64,000 bases of DNA. Source: Paenibacillus piscarius (GTDB lineage Bacteria > Bacillota > Bacilli > Paenibacillales > Paenibacillaceae). Below the pieces are notes generated by a model. It saw nothing but the letters and a program-made list of their open reading frames with translations, was not told the origin of the DNA and did no database searches. Below are positions 40,754-50,877 of the stretch, one piece after another; the stretch's first letter is position 1, and the number at the start of each line of letters is the position of its first letter. The translations under genes and the position numbers were made by a program. The stretch is from NCBI RefSeq assembly GCF_022234545.1, contig NZ_JAIEUI010000015.1, forward strand, positions 62,001 to 126,000, in the 5' to 3' direction.

Positions 40754-41372
40754 TATCGAACGGGACTCCCAGTGCCTTGAAGATTTTGGGGAATGATTCC
40801 GGATCGGGTATCAGGAAGAATTGCCCTTCAATTTCATTCTGGCCTTCCAGGAAGGTCGTGTCGATCAGCAGCGCGTCGTCGCCCATCTGTCCGAATTGCA
40901 GCAGCCCGTAGCCCAGAATGGCTCCGGCCATATCCATGGCCAGCGCCGGCACCGTGGGGTACATGGACAGCGAAGTGAAGTCAGCCAGCGAGGACAGGTA
41001 CGAGCCGGCCAGAATATTGCCGATCTCGCTGAGCGCTGACAGCTCCATTTCACTCAGCTCACCGCTGCCGGTGACTTCAATCCCGGCAACCCGGCTAAGC
41101 AGATTCGTGGCAGCCTCCGGCGTCAGTATGAAGAACAGATTGCCGGGGGCTTCTCCTTCCACCCGCAGGAATACGGCATATACCAGCTCCTCCGCACCGC
41201 CCACCTTATCAGTGATCTCTTCAAAGCTGAGCAGTTGCACCTTCGGAACCGCCATATCAATCGGTTTATTGAGCAGCTGTGACAGCGCAGTGGCGGCATT
41301 GCCGGCCCCAATATTCCCGACCTCCTTGAGCACGTCCATTTTGAAATCCTTGAAATTCTTGAATAGCTCCAC
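40746..41372 (-). CDS. cheC: CheY-P phosphatase / CheD regulator CheC
   Basis: A 208-residue CheC with two pseudo-symmetrical phosphatase motifs, KEVGNIGAGNAATALSQL near 16-33 and SEIGNILAGSYLSSLADF near 116-133; both keep the Glu and Asn pair. I start it at GTG 41372 (read MELFKNFKDFK), 8 nt after GGAGGG; this gives the B. subtilis length (209). It is 4 nt from cheW. Confidence 0.96.
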   Translation of the reverse strand: MELFKNFKDFKMDVLKEVGNIGAGNAATALSQLLNKPIDMAVPKVQLLSFEEITDKVGGAEELVYAVFLRVEGEAPGNLFFILTPEAATNLLSRVAGIEVTGSGELSEMELSALSEIGNILAGSYLSSLADFTSLSMYPTVPALAMDMAGAILGYGLLQFGQMGDDALLIDTTFLEGQNEIEGQFFLIPDPESFPKIFKALGVPFDND

Positions 41373-41376
41373 TAGG

Positions 41377-41838
41377 CTATCCCTCCAGGCCTTCAAGCTG
41401 CACGATTTCGCTCTTGTTGAGCACCTCGGACAGGTTGAGCATAATCAGCAGACGGTCATCTCCTATTTTGGCCACCCCATCCAGATACTTCGCCTTGATC
41501 CCGCCCACTACATCCGGCGGAACATCAATGATATCGCGGTTGAGATCAATGACATCGTTGGCCGAATCGACGATGAAGCCAACTTCCATCTCGTTCACAT
41601 TGACAATGATGATCCGGGTCTGGTCCGTATGCTCTGCTTCTTCAATACCGAACCGGCCGCGCAGATCAATCACGGGAATAACAACACCGCGCAGATTGAT
41701 GACCCCTTTGATGAAGGAGTAGGTCTTCGGTACACGGGTAATCGGCATCATGCGTTCGATCGTCTGGACCTTCTCCACTTCAATGCCGTATTCTTCAGTG
41801 CCAAGCTTGAATACGATTACTTTGATATCTTCAGCCAT
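41377..41838 (-). CDS. cheW: Chemotaxis coupling protein CheW
   Basis: A 153-residue SH3-like adaptor joining receptors to CheA. Features: IKVIVFKLGTEEYGIEVEKV, ITRVPKTYSFIKGVINLRG, and VIDLRGRFGIEEAEH. The ATG follows a GGGAGG site. It lies between cheA and cheC as in B. subtilis. Confidence 0.97.
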   Translation of the reverse strand: MAEDIKVIVFKLGTEEYGIEVEKVQTIERMMPITRVPKTYSFIKGVINLRGVVIPVIDLRGRFGIEEAEHTDQTRIIIVNVNEMEVGFIVDSANDVIDLNRDIIDVPPDVVGGIKAKYLDGVAKIGDDRLLIMLNLSEVLNKSEIVQLEGLEG

Positions 41839-41865
41839 GGAATGAACCTCCCTGTTCTATCCTGA

Positions 41866-43947
41866 TTATTTGATGAAAGCATTCGGATCAATGATAAGCG
41901 CTACCTGTCCGTCTCCGAGAATGGTGGCTCCGGAGATGCCCTGCACCTCCGGCAGATACTTGCCAAGGTTCTTGATTACAATCTCGTTCTGTCCGATGAA
42001 GTCCTGAACGGCCAGGGCGACCAGCCGCTCCCCCTTGCGCACGACGACAATCTCGGTTTCCTCTTCCGTGCTCTCATCGTAGTCCGGAACAGAGAAGATC
42101 TTGCTCAGCGATATCAGCGGAATATGGCTGCCCCGGAATTCCACCATTCTGTTGCCATGGATGGTGCGGATCTGGGTTTGCTTCACGATGCCGGTCTCCA
42201 CAATGGACGAGAGCGGAATCGCATACTTCTCGGAGCCCAGGCGCACCAGCATCGCAGCGATGATCGATAGGGTCAGCGGAAGCTGTACCGAGAAGTTCGT
42301 GCCTTTGCCAGGTGAGGAATAGATGGTAACGTTACCGCCTAACGAGGAGATCTTGGCTTTGACGACATCCAGGCCAACCCCGCGGCCCGAGACGTCAGAG
42401 ATGACTTCCGCCGTACTGAAGCCCGGAGCGAAGAGCAGCTGATAGGCTTCATCATCCGACATTGAATTGGCCTGCTCCTGGGTAATCGCACCCTTCTTAA
42501 CGGCGGAGGCCAGAACCTTCTTCGGATAAATGCCCCTTCCGTCCTCTTCAATCTCAATGAAAACATGGTTGCCGCTATGGAAGGCCCGCAGCTGTACCGT
42601 GCCGGTCTCCGGCTTCCCGGCGGCAGCGCGGTCAGCTACCGATTCGATGCCGTGGTCCACCGCGTTGCGCAGCAGATGCACCAGCGGATCGCCAATCTCG
42701 TCGATTACGGTGCGGTCCAGCTCTGTATCGGCGCCGGTAATGATCAGCTCTACCTTTTTGTCGAGCGATTTAGCCAGATCGCGGATCATCCGCGGGAACC
42801 GGTTAAATACGGTATCCACCGGCACCATACGCAGCTTCATGACGATGTTCTGCAGATCCCCGCTGACCCGGCCCATGTGCTCAACGGTCTCGGTAAGGTC
42901 GCCGTTCTGGACCTCTGAAGCCAGCTGCTCCAGCCGGACACGGTCAATCAGCAGCTCACTGAACAGGTTCATCAGGACATCCAGACGTTCAATATCGACA
43001 CGGATAGTCCGGGAAGGGGAAGGAGCTCCGCCTGCTCTGGCCGGAGCTGCCTTACCGCTGTCTTCTCTCACTGGCGCAGCGGCGGCAGGTGCAGGGGCTG
43101 CTGCGGGAGCCGCAGCCTGTTGCACAGGGGCCGGAGCTTCTGCAGTAGCGGCAACGCTGTCCTGCCCCATCTGGCGAAGCGATTCCTGGTCGAGAGCCAC
43201 GGCCGTAACCGCCTCAATCTCCGACAGGTTCAGAATCATCTTCTGAATTTCGCTTGCGTCCTTTTGGGTTATGTAATAGAGGGAGAAGCCTGTATCGAAT
43301 TTCTCCTGCTCAATATCCTGAACCGAAGGGAAGGATTTGACGACCTCTCCGGACCGCTCCAGAAGATCGAAGACCATGTAGGCACGCACCGCTTTGAGCT
43401 GGCAATCCTTACGGATCGCCACATCCACATACAGCACCTGATGCCCGGCCTGCAGTGACTGCTCCAGCACGGAATACTGGAATTCATCCAGGAATACCTG
43501 CGCGCCCGAGGCAGTACCGGCCGCCGCCGCAGTAACCTCAGCCGCAGCACCGCCCGCCGCAGGAATCTCTCCGCGCACAATGGCCTGGAGGGAGGCTACA
43601 ATCGCTGAGACATCCGCTTTGCCCGTGCCTCCGCCCGTAATATCCTCAACCATGGATTCCAGAGCGTCAATACTTTTGAACAGGGTGTCAAAGATGAAAT
43701 CCTGCATCCGCAGTTTGTTGTTGCGTACCAGATCGAGCACATTCTCCATCTGGTGCGTCAGCGAAGCCAAATCCTCAAACCCCATTGTAGCCGCCATGCC
43801 CTTCAAGGTGTGGGCGGAGCGGAAAATCACCTGGACAATACTCAGATCCTCAGGATTTGCTTCCAGTTCCATCATGCTTTCGTTCAGTGACTGCAGATGA
43901 TCATTTGACTCATCAATAAACATGGATAAATATTGATTCATGTCCAC
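41866..43947 (-). CDS. cheA: Chemotaxis histidine kinase CheA
   Basis: A 693-residue histidine kinase. P1 (Hpt) carries His46 in FRSAHTLKGMAATMGF; P2 lies near 155-265; an Ala/Pro-rich linker (about 270-310) leads to P3 dimerisation near 315-375. P4 has the N box HLLRNAVDHGIE and G boxes EEDGRGIYPKKV and DVSGRGVGLDVVKAK. P5, the CheW-like domain, occupies about 560-693. GTG at 43947 (9 nt after GGAGG) or ATG 43941 could start it. It signals to CheY and CheB, both encoded nearby. Confidence 0.97.
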   Translation of the reverse strand: MDMNQYLSMFIDESNDHLQSLNESMMELEANPEDLSIVQVIFRSAHTLKGMAATMGFEDLASLTHQMENVLDLVRNNKLRMQDFIFDTLFKSIDALESMVEDITGGGTGKADVSAIVASLQAIVRGEIPAAGGAAAEVTAAAAGTASGAQVFLDEFQYSVLEQSLQAGHQVLYVDVAIRKDCQLKAVRAYMVFDLLERSGEVVKSFPSVQDIEQEKFDTGFSLYYITQKDASEIQKMILNLSEIEAVTAVALDQESLRQMGQDSVAATAEAPAPVQQAAAPAAAPAPAAAAPVREDSGKAAPARAGGAPSPSRTIRVDIERLDVLMNLFSELLIDRVRLEQLASEVQNGDLTETVEHMGRVSGDLQNIVMKLRMVPVDTVFNRFPRMIRDLAKSLDKKVELIITGADTELDRTVIDEIGDPLVHLLRNAVDHGIESVADRAAAGKPETGTVQLRAFHSGNHVFIEIEEDGRGIYPKKVLASAVKKGAITQEQANSMSDDEAYQLLFAPGFSTAEVISDVSGRGVGLDVVKAKISSLGGNVTIYSSPGKGTNFSVQLPLTLSIIAAMLVRLGSEKYAIPLSSIVETGIVKQTQIRTIHGNRMVEFRGSHIPLISLSKIFSVPDYDESTEEETEIVVVRKGERLVALAVQDFIGQNEIVIKNLGKYLPEVQGISGATILGDGQVALIIDPNAFIK

Positions 43948-43981
43948 TAACGAGCACCTCCCCTTCGAGTTCGCTTTTCCA

Positions 43982-45385
43982 TTATTTAACGGCTTGTATC
44001 AGCTTTGGAGCAATGTCTTGCAAAGGCAGGATGTGTCTCACACACTGTAGCTCCACTGCAGAGCGCGGCATTCCATAGACCACACAGGTCTCTTCACTCT
44101 CTGCGAAGGTAGAGGTTACGCCCGAATCGTAGAGTGCTTTCATCATACGGGCTCCATCGCTGCCCATCCCGGTCATGAGGACCGCGTGACGTTCCAGCGA
44201 GGTGAGCTGCAGCACCGATTCAAACAATGTATCTACAGAAGGACGATGCCCGTTACGGACCTCTTCCTTGGTAAGCTCGACCGCATATTGTCCGCCGGCC
44301 GCCGGAACCACCTTCAGATGATATCCCCCAGGGGCTATATAGGCTGCGCCCTGGCGGAGAATCATACCGTGCTCCGCTTCAGCCACCTCCAGCGCGCTGA
44401 AGGTATTCAGCCGCTGGGCCAGCGATTTGGTGAAGTTCGGCGGCATATGCTGGACAATGACAATCGGGGCCGGGAAATTACCGGGAATCTTCTCCAGGAA
44501 CGCCTTCAGCGCCCTCGGCCCTCCCGTAGAGCATCCGACCGCAACCAGCTTGCGCAGGCCGCGTGTGCCGCCGGCCTGCCCGCCTGAGGCTGCAGGCGGC
44601 TCCGCGAAGACCCCCGCAGCCGTCTCAGCCGCCGTCCGCTGGCCCAGCGTCTCGCCGCCGGCCGCATCTGCTGCCCGGCTGCGTACCCGTCCGGCCGCCG
44701 GCTTCGCTGGCGGCGGCACAGACACCGGCGGCTTGGCTGTGCGCCCAGGCGCCAGAGGGTCCGCGCCGCCCTTCTGCGGCTGCGGCTTCGGCGGCTCTGA
44801 CAGCGGCGCAACCGGCGCACGCTTCGTCTTCTCCGCTTCCTTCTGCGGCTCCCGCAGCGGCGCCGCTTCTTTCTTGACCGCTTCGGGCTTCCGGCCCACC
44901 GGTTCCCTCACCGTTCTCGGAGGCTCCGCAGCCGGAGACGGCTCCGTCACCTTCACTGCGGAGGCCCGGGCTTCCCGCTGCTCACGCGCCAGCATGGCCT
45001 CCTTCATCTGCTCCCGCAGGGATTCCCCGACGGCGATGATATCCTGCGAGTTTGAAATGGACGGCTTTCGGATGAAATCGAAAGCCCCCCACTCCAAGGC
45101 CATAATGGTCTCCTTCATCCCCTGTTCATTAATGCCCGACAGCATAATGACGGGAAGGGGATGCTCAGCCATGATCAGCTTGAGCGCCTCCAGACCATTC
45201 ATCTCCGGCATTTCCACATCCATGGTAACCAGATCGGGCCGCAGCTCGTTCACCTTCTGAATGGCCTCACGGCCGTTGGCAGCCGTTGCTGTAACCTGAA
45301 AATCCGCATCGTTCTCTATTAAATCGGAAATGATTTTGCGCATGAACGCAGAGTCATCAACCACCAGAACTTTATAAGGCCTCAT
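43982..45385 (-). CDS. cheB: Protein-glutamate methylesterase CheB with extended linker
   Basis: A 467-residue response regulator/methylesterase that removes receptor methyl groups. I start it at ATG 45385 (MRPYKVLVVDDSAFMRK), after GAGGTGG. The receiver domain has Asp10/Asp11, phosphoacceptor Asp56 in LVTMDVEMPEMNG, and Lys in FDFIRKPS. The esterase domain (about 280-467) has the nucleophile Ser in VAVGCSTGGPRALK, His in VIVQHMPPNFTKSLA and Asp in MGSDGARMMKA. The linker between is about 140 residues of Pro/Ala/Lys/Glu, making the protein roughly 110 residues longer than B. subtilis CheB (357). Confidence 0.96.
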   Translation of the reverse strand: MRPYKVLVVDDSAFMRKIISDLIENDADFQVTATAANGREAIQKVNELRPDLVTMDVEMPEMNGLEALKLIMAEHPLPVIMLSGINEQGMKETIMALEWGAFDFIRKPSISNSQDIIAVGESLREQMKEAMLAREQREARASAVKVTEPSPAAEPPRTVREPVGRKPEAVKKEAAPLREPQKEAEKTKRAPVAPLSEPPKPQPQKGGADPLAPGRTAKPPVSVPPPAKPAAGRVRSRAADAAGGETLGQRTAAETAAGVFAEPPAASGGQAGGTRGLRKLVAVGCSTGGPRALKAFLEKIPGNFPAPIVIVQHMPPNFTKSLAQRLNTFSALEVAEAEHGMILRQGAAYIAPGGYHLKVVPAAGGQYAVELTKEEVRNGHRPSVDTLFESVLQLTSLERHAVLMTGMGSDGARMMKALYDSGVTSTFAESEETCVVYGMPRSAVELQCVRHILPLQDIAPKLIQAVK

Positions 45386-45420
45386 ACCATTTCCACCTCT
45401 GTCCCCCAGATTCAGAACAA

Positions 45421-46299
45421 TTATTTGTTTCGTTTCAACCACTTGCTGATAAATCCCCTGATGCCCTGCACTTTAGCGGTTTCTACTGAATCAACAGCCA
45501 GATAGCTCTGCGCAAGCCTCTGCACATCCCTGGCTGCAACACTGTTCGGAAAAGCCACTGAGAATGGAATTTGTCTCTTTACGGCCTGGACAACATGCGG
45601 ATCACTGCTGATATAACCAAGGAAAGGAAGCTCAAGCTGCAGGAAGCGGCTGGCAGCCATACAGATTTTGTCGCTGGTTGCCCGGGCCTCCCGTTCATCT
45701 CCCGCCTGATTGACAATCAGCCTGAACGCCGTTTCGGGGTGGGAATGATGAACCACCTTCATCAAAGCATAAGCATCCGTGATCGCGGTAGGCTCCGGGG
45801 TAGTCACCACCAGGCAGTCGTCGGCAGAGGTAATGAACTTCATCGTTTCCTTCGAGAGTCCTGCCCCTGTATCAAACAGGATGTAATCCATCGTGTCGGC
45901 AATGAGGCCGATCTGTGAGGTGAAGTAATTCAAATCGGCCTCGGAAAGGGTGAACAGCTCATCCATTCCGGAGCCGCCGGCGATAAAAGGCAGAGCCTGC
46001 GGCCCGTGCTGGATGATCTGCCCGATGTCCGCTTCCCGCTTGAGCAGATGGTACAGGTTATATTTCGCGGATACGCCCATCAGTACATCGATATTGGCCA
46101 TACCGATGTCCGCATCGAACAGCAGAACCCGCTTCCCCATCGCCTTCAATGTAAGCGCAAAGTTCAGGGTGAAGTTCGATTTTCCGACGCCTCCCTTGCC
46201 GCTGCATACGGTAATGATGCGGGCGGTGCCGCCGCTGCCGGAGACCGGCCGGGCATCCTGGCTGGATACCAGCCGTCTGAGCGATTGCGCCTGGTCCAT
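45421..46299 (-). CDS. flhG: MinD-like ATPase FlhG (YlxH)
   Basis: A 292-residue ParA/MinD-family ATPase controlling flagellar number and placement. It stimulates FlhF GTPase and guides C-ring assembly with FliM/FliY. The deviant Walker A is CSGKGGVGKSNFTLNFAL near 32-49; the switch region VLLFDADIGMANIDVLMG follows, then YILFDTGAGLS. The N-terminal DQAQSLRRLV is the FlhF-activating motif. The ATG overlaps the flhF stop by one base (TAATG). Confidence 0.96.
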   Translation of the reverse strand: MDQAQSLRRLVSSQDARPVSGSGGTARIITVCSGKGGVGKSNFTLNFALTLKAMGKRVLLFDADIGMANIDVLMGVSAKYNLYHLLKREADIGQIIQHGPQALPFIAGGSGMDELFTLSEADLNYFTSQIGLIADTMDYILFDTGAGLSKETMKFITSADDCLVVTTPEPTAITDAYALMKVVHHSHPETAFRLIVNQAGDEREARATSDKICMAASRFLQLELPFLGYISSDPHVVQAVKRQIPFSVAFPNSVAARDVQRLAQSYLAVDSVETAKVQGIRGFISKWLKRNK

Positions 46300-47708
46300 T
46301 ACCCGCCCCCTGTTCCCAGCAGCATTCCGCTAATCTGTTCCGGGCTTGCCGTCAGAAGATCGTCAGGAACGGTCTGCCCGTTCGTGATATAGGAGAGCTT
46401 GAGCGGGAAATCGTTCAGCACATTGAACAGCGGGCCGTAGCTCCCCGTCTCATCCAGCTTCGTGAAAATAACTTTATCCAGCGGATAACGGCTGAAGTGC
46501 TCGGCAATCTTCTTCATATCCCGGCTCTTGGAGGTCAGGCTGAGCACCAGGAAGGTCTCACTCGGGAGCTCCTTGGCCAGCAGGCTCTGCAGCTCCGCCA
46601 CCAGCAGCTCGTTACGGTAGTTCCGGCCAGCGGTGTCCATCAGCACCAGATCACAGCTCTCCAGCCGGAACATGGCCCGCTGGAGATCACCGGGCGACTG
46701 AACCACCTCGAGCGGAATATTAAGAATAGAGGCATACGTTCTAAGCTGCTCTACAGCTGAGATGCGGTAGGTGTCTGAGGTAATCAGACCAACCTTGCGG
46801 CCCTGCTTGAACAGCTGCTCTGCCGCCAGCTTGGCAATCGTTGTCGTCTTGCCGACCCCGGTCGGCCCGGCGATATACACAATCCGCGTATCCGGGGAGA
46901 TCCCGCCTGTAATCCGGCCGTCAAGGAAGCCGTCGATCTGCGCCTGCAGAGCGGCTCCGAACTGCTCCGGACTCCAGCCGCTGCCTTCTTCCCGGTAACG
47001 CTCCAGCACCCCGCTGATCCATTCATCCACCAGCACAGCGTCAGTCTCCTGGTCGACCAGGCGGAGCTTCAGCACCTCCAGCGCATCAGGCAGCTCGGCC
47101 GCTCCTGCAGAATAACGTGCAATCCGCTCCATCCACTGCTTCATATCCCGGATCTCGCGGAGAACATCGCTCTCGGCCGCAGCCGATGCCGCTTGTACAG
47201 GCTGTGCGCCTGCAAGGGTATCATAGATGGCCGATAGCTTCCCTTGGTTGTCTTCGGGATGCTGCTCCGGCTGAAGAGCCGGCACCTGGTCAACGGCCGG
47301 CTCTTCAGCCGGTTCTGACTTCAGCAGAGGTGGAACCACAGCGACACCGCCTCCCTGCCCGATGGAATCAGCCAGCGCAGCAGCAACCTCCGCGTACGAG
47401 CTTCCGGCGGCCGCCTCCTTCACCGTGACAGGCTGGGGAGCGGCCGCTGACGCCGCCTTCTGGTAAGCTTGCGGCACTGCACTCCGCGGCACATTCAGCG
47501 GCTGAGCCGGAACCCGCTCCGGCTCAGCCGCCTTCGCACCATTCTCCACAGCGGCGACCACTTCAATCTTCTTTTTCGTGAACATGCCCATGAAACCGCC
47601 GACTTTAATCTCTTTGGTGCTCAGGATAACGGCATCGCTTCCAAGCTCGCTGCGGATAGAATGCATAGCGTCTGGCATCGTATCAACCACATAACGCTTC
47701 ACTCTCAT
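46299..47708 (-). CDS. flhF: Flagellar SRP-type GTPase FlhF
   Basis: A 469-residue SRP GTPase for flagellar positioning. N-terminal B domain (RVKRYVVDTMPDAMHSIRSE), a Pro/Ala/Glu-rich low-complexity region (about 60-200), an N domain, and a G domain with GPTGVGKTTTIAKLAAEQ (G1), LMDTAGRNYRNE (G3) and FTKLDETGSYG (G4 TKLD). It overlaps the flhA stop (ATGA). B. subtilis FlhF has 366 residues; the extra length is in the linker. Confidence 0.96.
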   Translation of the reverse strand: MRVKRYVVDTMPDAMHSIRSELGSDAVILSTKEIKVGGFMGMFTKKKIEVVAAVENGAKAAEPERVPAQPLNVPRSAVPQAYQKAASAAAPQPVTVKEAAAGSSYAEVAAALADSIGQGGGVAVVPPLLKSEPAEEPAVDQVPALQPEQHPEDNQGKLSAIYDTLAGAQPVQAASAAAESDVLREIRDMKQWMERIARYSAGAAELPDALEVLKLRLVDQETDAVLVDEWISGVLERYREEGSGWSPEQFGAALQAQIDGFLDGRITGGISPDTRIVYIAGPTGVGKTTTIAKLAAEQLFKQGRKVGLITSDTYRISAVEQLRTYASILNIPLEVVQSPGDLQRAMFRLESCDLVLMDTAGRNYRNELLVAELQSLLAKELPSETFLVLSLTSKSRDMKKIAEHFSRYPLDKVIFTKLDETGSYGPLFNVLNDFPLKLSYITNGQTVPDDLLTASPEQISGMLLGTGGG

Positions 47709-49738
47709 AAGTTCACCACCCCGACGCTTTGAATTTCAATGTTTGGCTCCAGCTCGCTGTACGACAATACCGGTATATCCTGCATGGTCCGTTCAATCAC
47801 CTGGCGTAGATACATACGGATTGTGGGAGAGGTTAATACAATCGGCTGCTGGCCGGATTGCAGCAGACGGTTAATCTGCTCTGCCAGCCGCTGATAGACC
47901 GTTTGGGTCGATACCGGATCAAGCGCCAGATAGCTGCCTTGCTCCGTCTGCTGTACGCTTTCGGATATTTTTTTCTCCAGCCCCGGACCGACCGTAATGA
48001 CCCGCAGCGTCTCGCCCGTCTGGGAGAACTGCTGGGTGATCTGCCTGGACAGGGACTGCCGCACATACTCGGTAAGCACATCCGGGTCCTTGGTGTAGGT
48101 CCCGTAATCAGCCAGGGTCTCGAAGATGGTCACCAGATCACGGATCGAGATCTTCTCACGCAGCAGCTTGCCCAGCACCTTCTGAATATCGCCGACAGCG
48201 AGAACAGACGGAATCAGCTCGTCCACCAGCACCGGATAATTCTCCCGGAGATTGTCCACCAGCTGCTTAGTCTCCTGGCGGCCGAGCAATTCATATCCAT
48301 GCCGCTTAATCAGCTCGGTCAGATGTGTAGCTACAACCGAAGGAGGATCTACTACCGTATAACCTGATAATTCAGCCCGCTCCTTCACCGATTCGTCAAT
48401 CCATAAGGCCGGCAGGCCAAAAGAGGGTTCGATCGTCTCAATCCCGCTGATTGACTCGTCATCATACCCGGGACTCATGGCAAGATAGTGATTAAGTAAT
48501 AATTCACCACCGCCTACGGTATTTCCTTTTATTTTTATGACATATTCATTCGGTTTTAGTTGAATATTGTCGCGGATGCGAATGACCGGCACGACAAGAC
48601 CCATCTCCAGGGCACATTGCCGTCGAATCATGATGATTCTGTCGAGCAGATCGCCGCCTTGCCCTGTATCCGCCAGCGGGATCAGACCATAACCGAATTC
48701 GAATTCAATGGGGTCCACCGTCAGCAGATTGATCACACTTTCAGGACTGCGCACCTCTTCGATCTGCTTCTCCTCAACCAGCTGTTCATCAGCCATCTGC
48801 TGCCTGCTGGCCTTCTGTCCCATGCTGTAAGCCGCATAAGCCATCAGTCCTGCCAGCGGCAAGGTTGACATCACTGTAATCGGGGTAAAGAAACCCAGGA
48901 AGGCAATAGTTGCAGCCACGATGTAGAGCAGCTTCGGATAGGACAGCAATTGCCCGGTCAAATCCTCGGCCAGATTGCCTTCCGATGCCGCCCGGGTTAC
49001 GATCAGACCCGCAGCAGTGGAGATCAGCAAGGCCGGAATCTGGCTGACCAGCCCGTCCCCGATCGTAAGCACGGAATAGGTAGACAGCGCCGTCTGGAAC
49101 GACATCCCGTGAACCGTCATCCCGATAATGAAGCCGCCGATCAGGTTGATGATGAGGATAATGATACTGGCGATGGCATCCCCTTTGACGAACTTGCTCG
49201 CACCGTCCATGGCGCCGAAGAAATCCGCTTCGCGTTCAACATTGCGGCGGCGCTCACGCGCCTGCTGCTCATTGATCATACCCGCATTCAGATCCGCATC
49301 AATACTCATCTGCTTCCCGGGCATCGCATCCAGCGTGAAGCGTGCGCCAACCTCAGCTACGCGCTCCGAGCCCTTGGTGATGACAATAAACTGAACAACC
49401 ACCAGGATCAGGAACACGATGAATCCGATGGCGATCTGCCCGCGCGCAATCCAGCTTCCGAAGGTCGCAACGACCTCACCGGCATGGCCATCACCCAGGA
49501 TCAGCTTGGTGGTCGACAGGTTGAGAGCCAGCCGGAACAGCGTCGTGATCAGCAGCAGCGAAGGGAAGATCGAGAATTGGAGCGGATCTTTGGTATTCAT
49601 CGCCACCAATATAATGGTCAGGGCTATCGAGATATTGATAATTAACAGTACATCCAAAAGCCAGGCAGGGATGGGCAGAATCATCATCAGCACAATACCG
49701 ATTATGCCCAGCAGAACTGTTAGATCTTTAGCTTTCAA
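47705..49738 (-). CDS. flhA: Flagellar export gate protein FlhA
   Basis: A 677-residue export-gate subunit, length equal to B. subtilis FlhA. Eight TM segments in the first half, with the FHIPEP-like cytoplasmic loop MPGKQMSIDADLNAGMINEQ, then EADFFGAMDGASKFVKGDA. The C-terminal cytoplasmic domain (about 350-677) binds chaperone/substrate complexes. The start is TTG at 49738, after GGGGGAGG. Confidence 0.98.
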   Translation of the reverse strand: MKAKDLTVLLGIIGIVLMMILPIPAWLLDVLLIINISIALTIILVAMNTKDPLQFSIFPSLLLITTLFRLALNLSTTKLILGDGHAGEVVATFGSWIARGQIAIGFIVFLILVVVQFIVITKGSERVAEVGARFTLDAMPGKQMSIDADLNAGMINEQQARERRRNVEREADFFGAMDGASKFVKGDAIASIIILIINLIGGFIIGMTVHGMSFQTALSTYSVLTIGDGLVSQIPALLISTAAGLIVTRAASEGNLAEDLTGQLLSYPKLLYIVAATIAFLGFFTPITVMSTLPLAGLMAYAAYSMGQKASRQQMADEQLVEEKQIEEVRSPESVINLLTVDPIEFEFGYGLIPLADTGQGGDLLDRIIMIRRQCALEMGLVVPVIRIRDNIQLKPNEYVIKIKGNTVGGGELLLNHYLAMSPGYDDESISGIETIEPSFGLPALWIDESVKERAELSGYTVVDPPSVVATHLTELIKRHGYELLGRQETKQLVDNLRENYPVLVDELIPSVLAVGDIQKVLGKLLREKISIRDLVTIFETLADYGTYTKDPDVLTEYVRQSLSRQITQQFSQTGETLRVITVGPGLEKKISESVQQTEQGSYLALDPVSTQTVYQRLAEQINRLLQSGQQPIVLTSPTIRMYLRQVIERTMQDIPVLSYSELEPNIEIQSVGVVNL

Positions 49739-49758
49739 TGTCCTTTTCCTCCCCCGGC

Positions 49759-50853
49759 TTATCTCCTCTTGCCTTTGAGCTTATATACATAGGCCAGCAC
49801 TTCGGCAACGGCCTGGAACAGATCAGCCGGAACCACATCGCCAATCTCGGCTCTCTGGAATAGTGCCCGTGCCAGCGGCTTGTTCTCCATCGTTACAACA
49901 CCATGCTCCTTGGCCAGCTCCCTGATGCGGAGTGCTACATAATCCTGGCCTTTCGCTATAATCTGCGGAGCCTCCATTGTGGAACCGTCATACTTAAGAG
50001 CTACTGCAAAGTGAGTCGGGTTCGTGATGATGACATCGGCCTTGGGGACCTCCTGCATCATCCGCTGCATCGCCATTCTGCGCTGCCGCTCACGGATCTT
50101 GCCTTTGATGATGGGGTCACCCTCCATCTTTTTGTACTCATCCTTAATGTCCTGCTTGGACATTTTCAGGCTTTTCTCATGCTCGTATTTCTGATAGATG
50201 TAGTCCAGCACAGCCATGATAAACAGAGCCGCCGCAATCTTGATGCCGAGGTTCATCGTCAGCTTCGCCACGAACCGGTATGACCCTTCCGCATCGACAT
50301 GGGTGAGGGAGGCAAAGCTCTCCTTCTCCCCCCAGAGGGTGCTATAGACCAGATAGGCAATCAGGACGAGCTTAAAGACCGATTTCAGAAACTCAACAAG
50401 CGAACGGGTCGAGAAAATATTCTTGAACCCTTTAATCGGGTTAATCTTGCTGAACTTCGGGGTGATCCCTTCGCCGGAAGCCATGAAGCCCACCTGCGCG
50501 AAGTTCACCACAAGCGCCAGCAGGAAGGTGATGCCCAGCAGAGGCGCGAGCAGAATCAGAATCTGCAAGCCGTACTGGTTGAACAGCGCGGAGATATTCT
50601 CCGGCGTGACCTCCAGCATCATCCGGTGCTGAAACACATCCGTGTACAGCTTCATAAACCGTTCTTTCATGAAGCTGCCAAAGATACTAAGAGACAGCAG
50701 CGCCGAGAATAATACGACCGCACCGGACAGCTCTGCACTTTTGGCAACCTGGCCCTTCTTCCGGGCATCCTGCCGTTTCTTCGGGGTGGCCTTCTCGGTC
50801 TTGTCCCCGCCGAACAGCTGAAGATTCAGTTTGTACCGTTGCCGCTTCGCCAT
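49759..50853 (-). CDS. flhB: Flagellar export switch protein FlhB
   Basis: A 364-residue export protein. Four TM segments (about 40-215) are preceded by EKATPKKRQDARKKGQV. The cytoplasmic domain contains the autocleavage motif NPTH at 278-281 (ADVIITNPTHFAVALKY), which switches export from hook to filament substrates. The B. subtilis protein is 360 residues. The ATG is at 50853. Confidence 0.98.
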   Translation of the reverse strand: MAKRQRYKLNLQLFGGDKTEKATPKKRQDARKKGQVAKSAELSGAVVLFSALLSLSIFGSFMKERFMKLYTDVFQHRMMLEVTPENISALFNQYGLQILILLAPLLGITFLLALVVNFAQVGFMASGEGITPKFSKINPIKGFKNIFSTRSLVEFLKSVFKLVLIAYLVYSTLWGEKESFASLTHVDAEGSYRFVAKLTMNLGIKIAAALFIMAVLDYIYQKYEHEKSLKMSKQDIKDEYKKMEGDPIIKGKIRERQRRMAMQRMMQEVPKADVIITNPTHFAVALKYDGSTMEAPQIIAKGQDYVALRIRELAKEHGVVTMENKPLARALFQRAEIGDVVPADLFQAVAEVLAYVYKLKGKRR

Positions 50854-50877
50854 GTGATATTCTCTCCTTACCGCTGC

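Noticed and set aside
44560..45010. Horizontal insertion in cheB
   Set aside because: The GC-rich segment encodes a Pro/Ala linker in frame between two intact domains; low-complexity coding explains the base composition.
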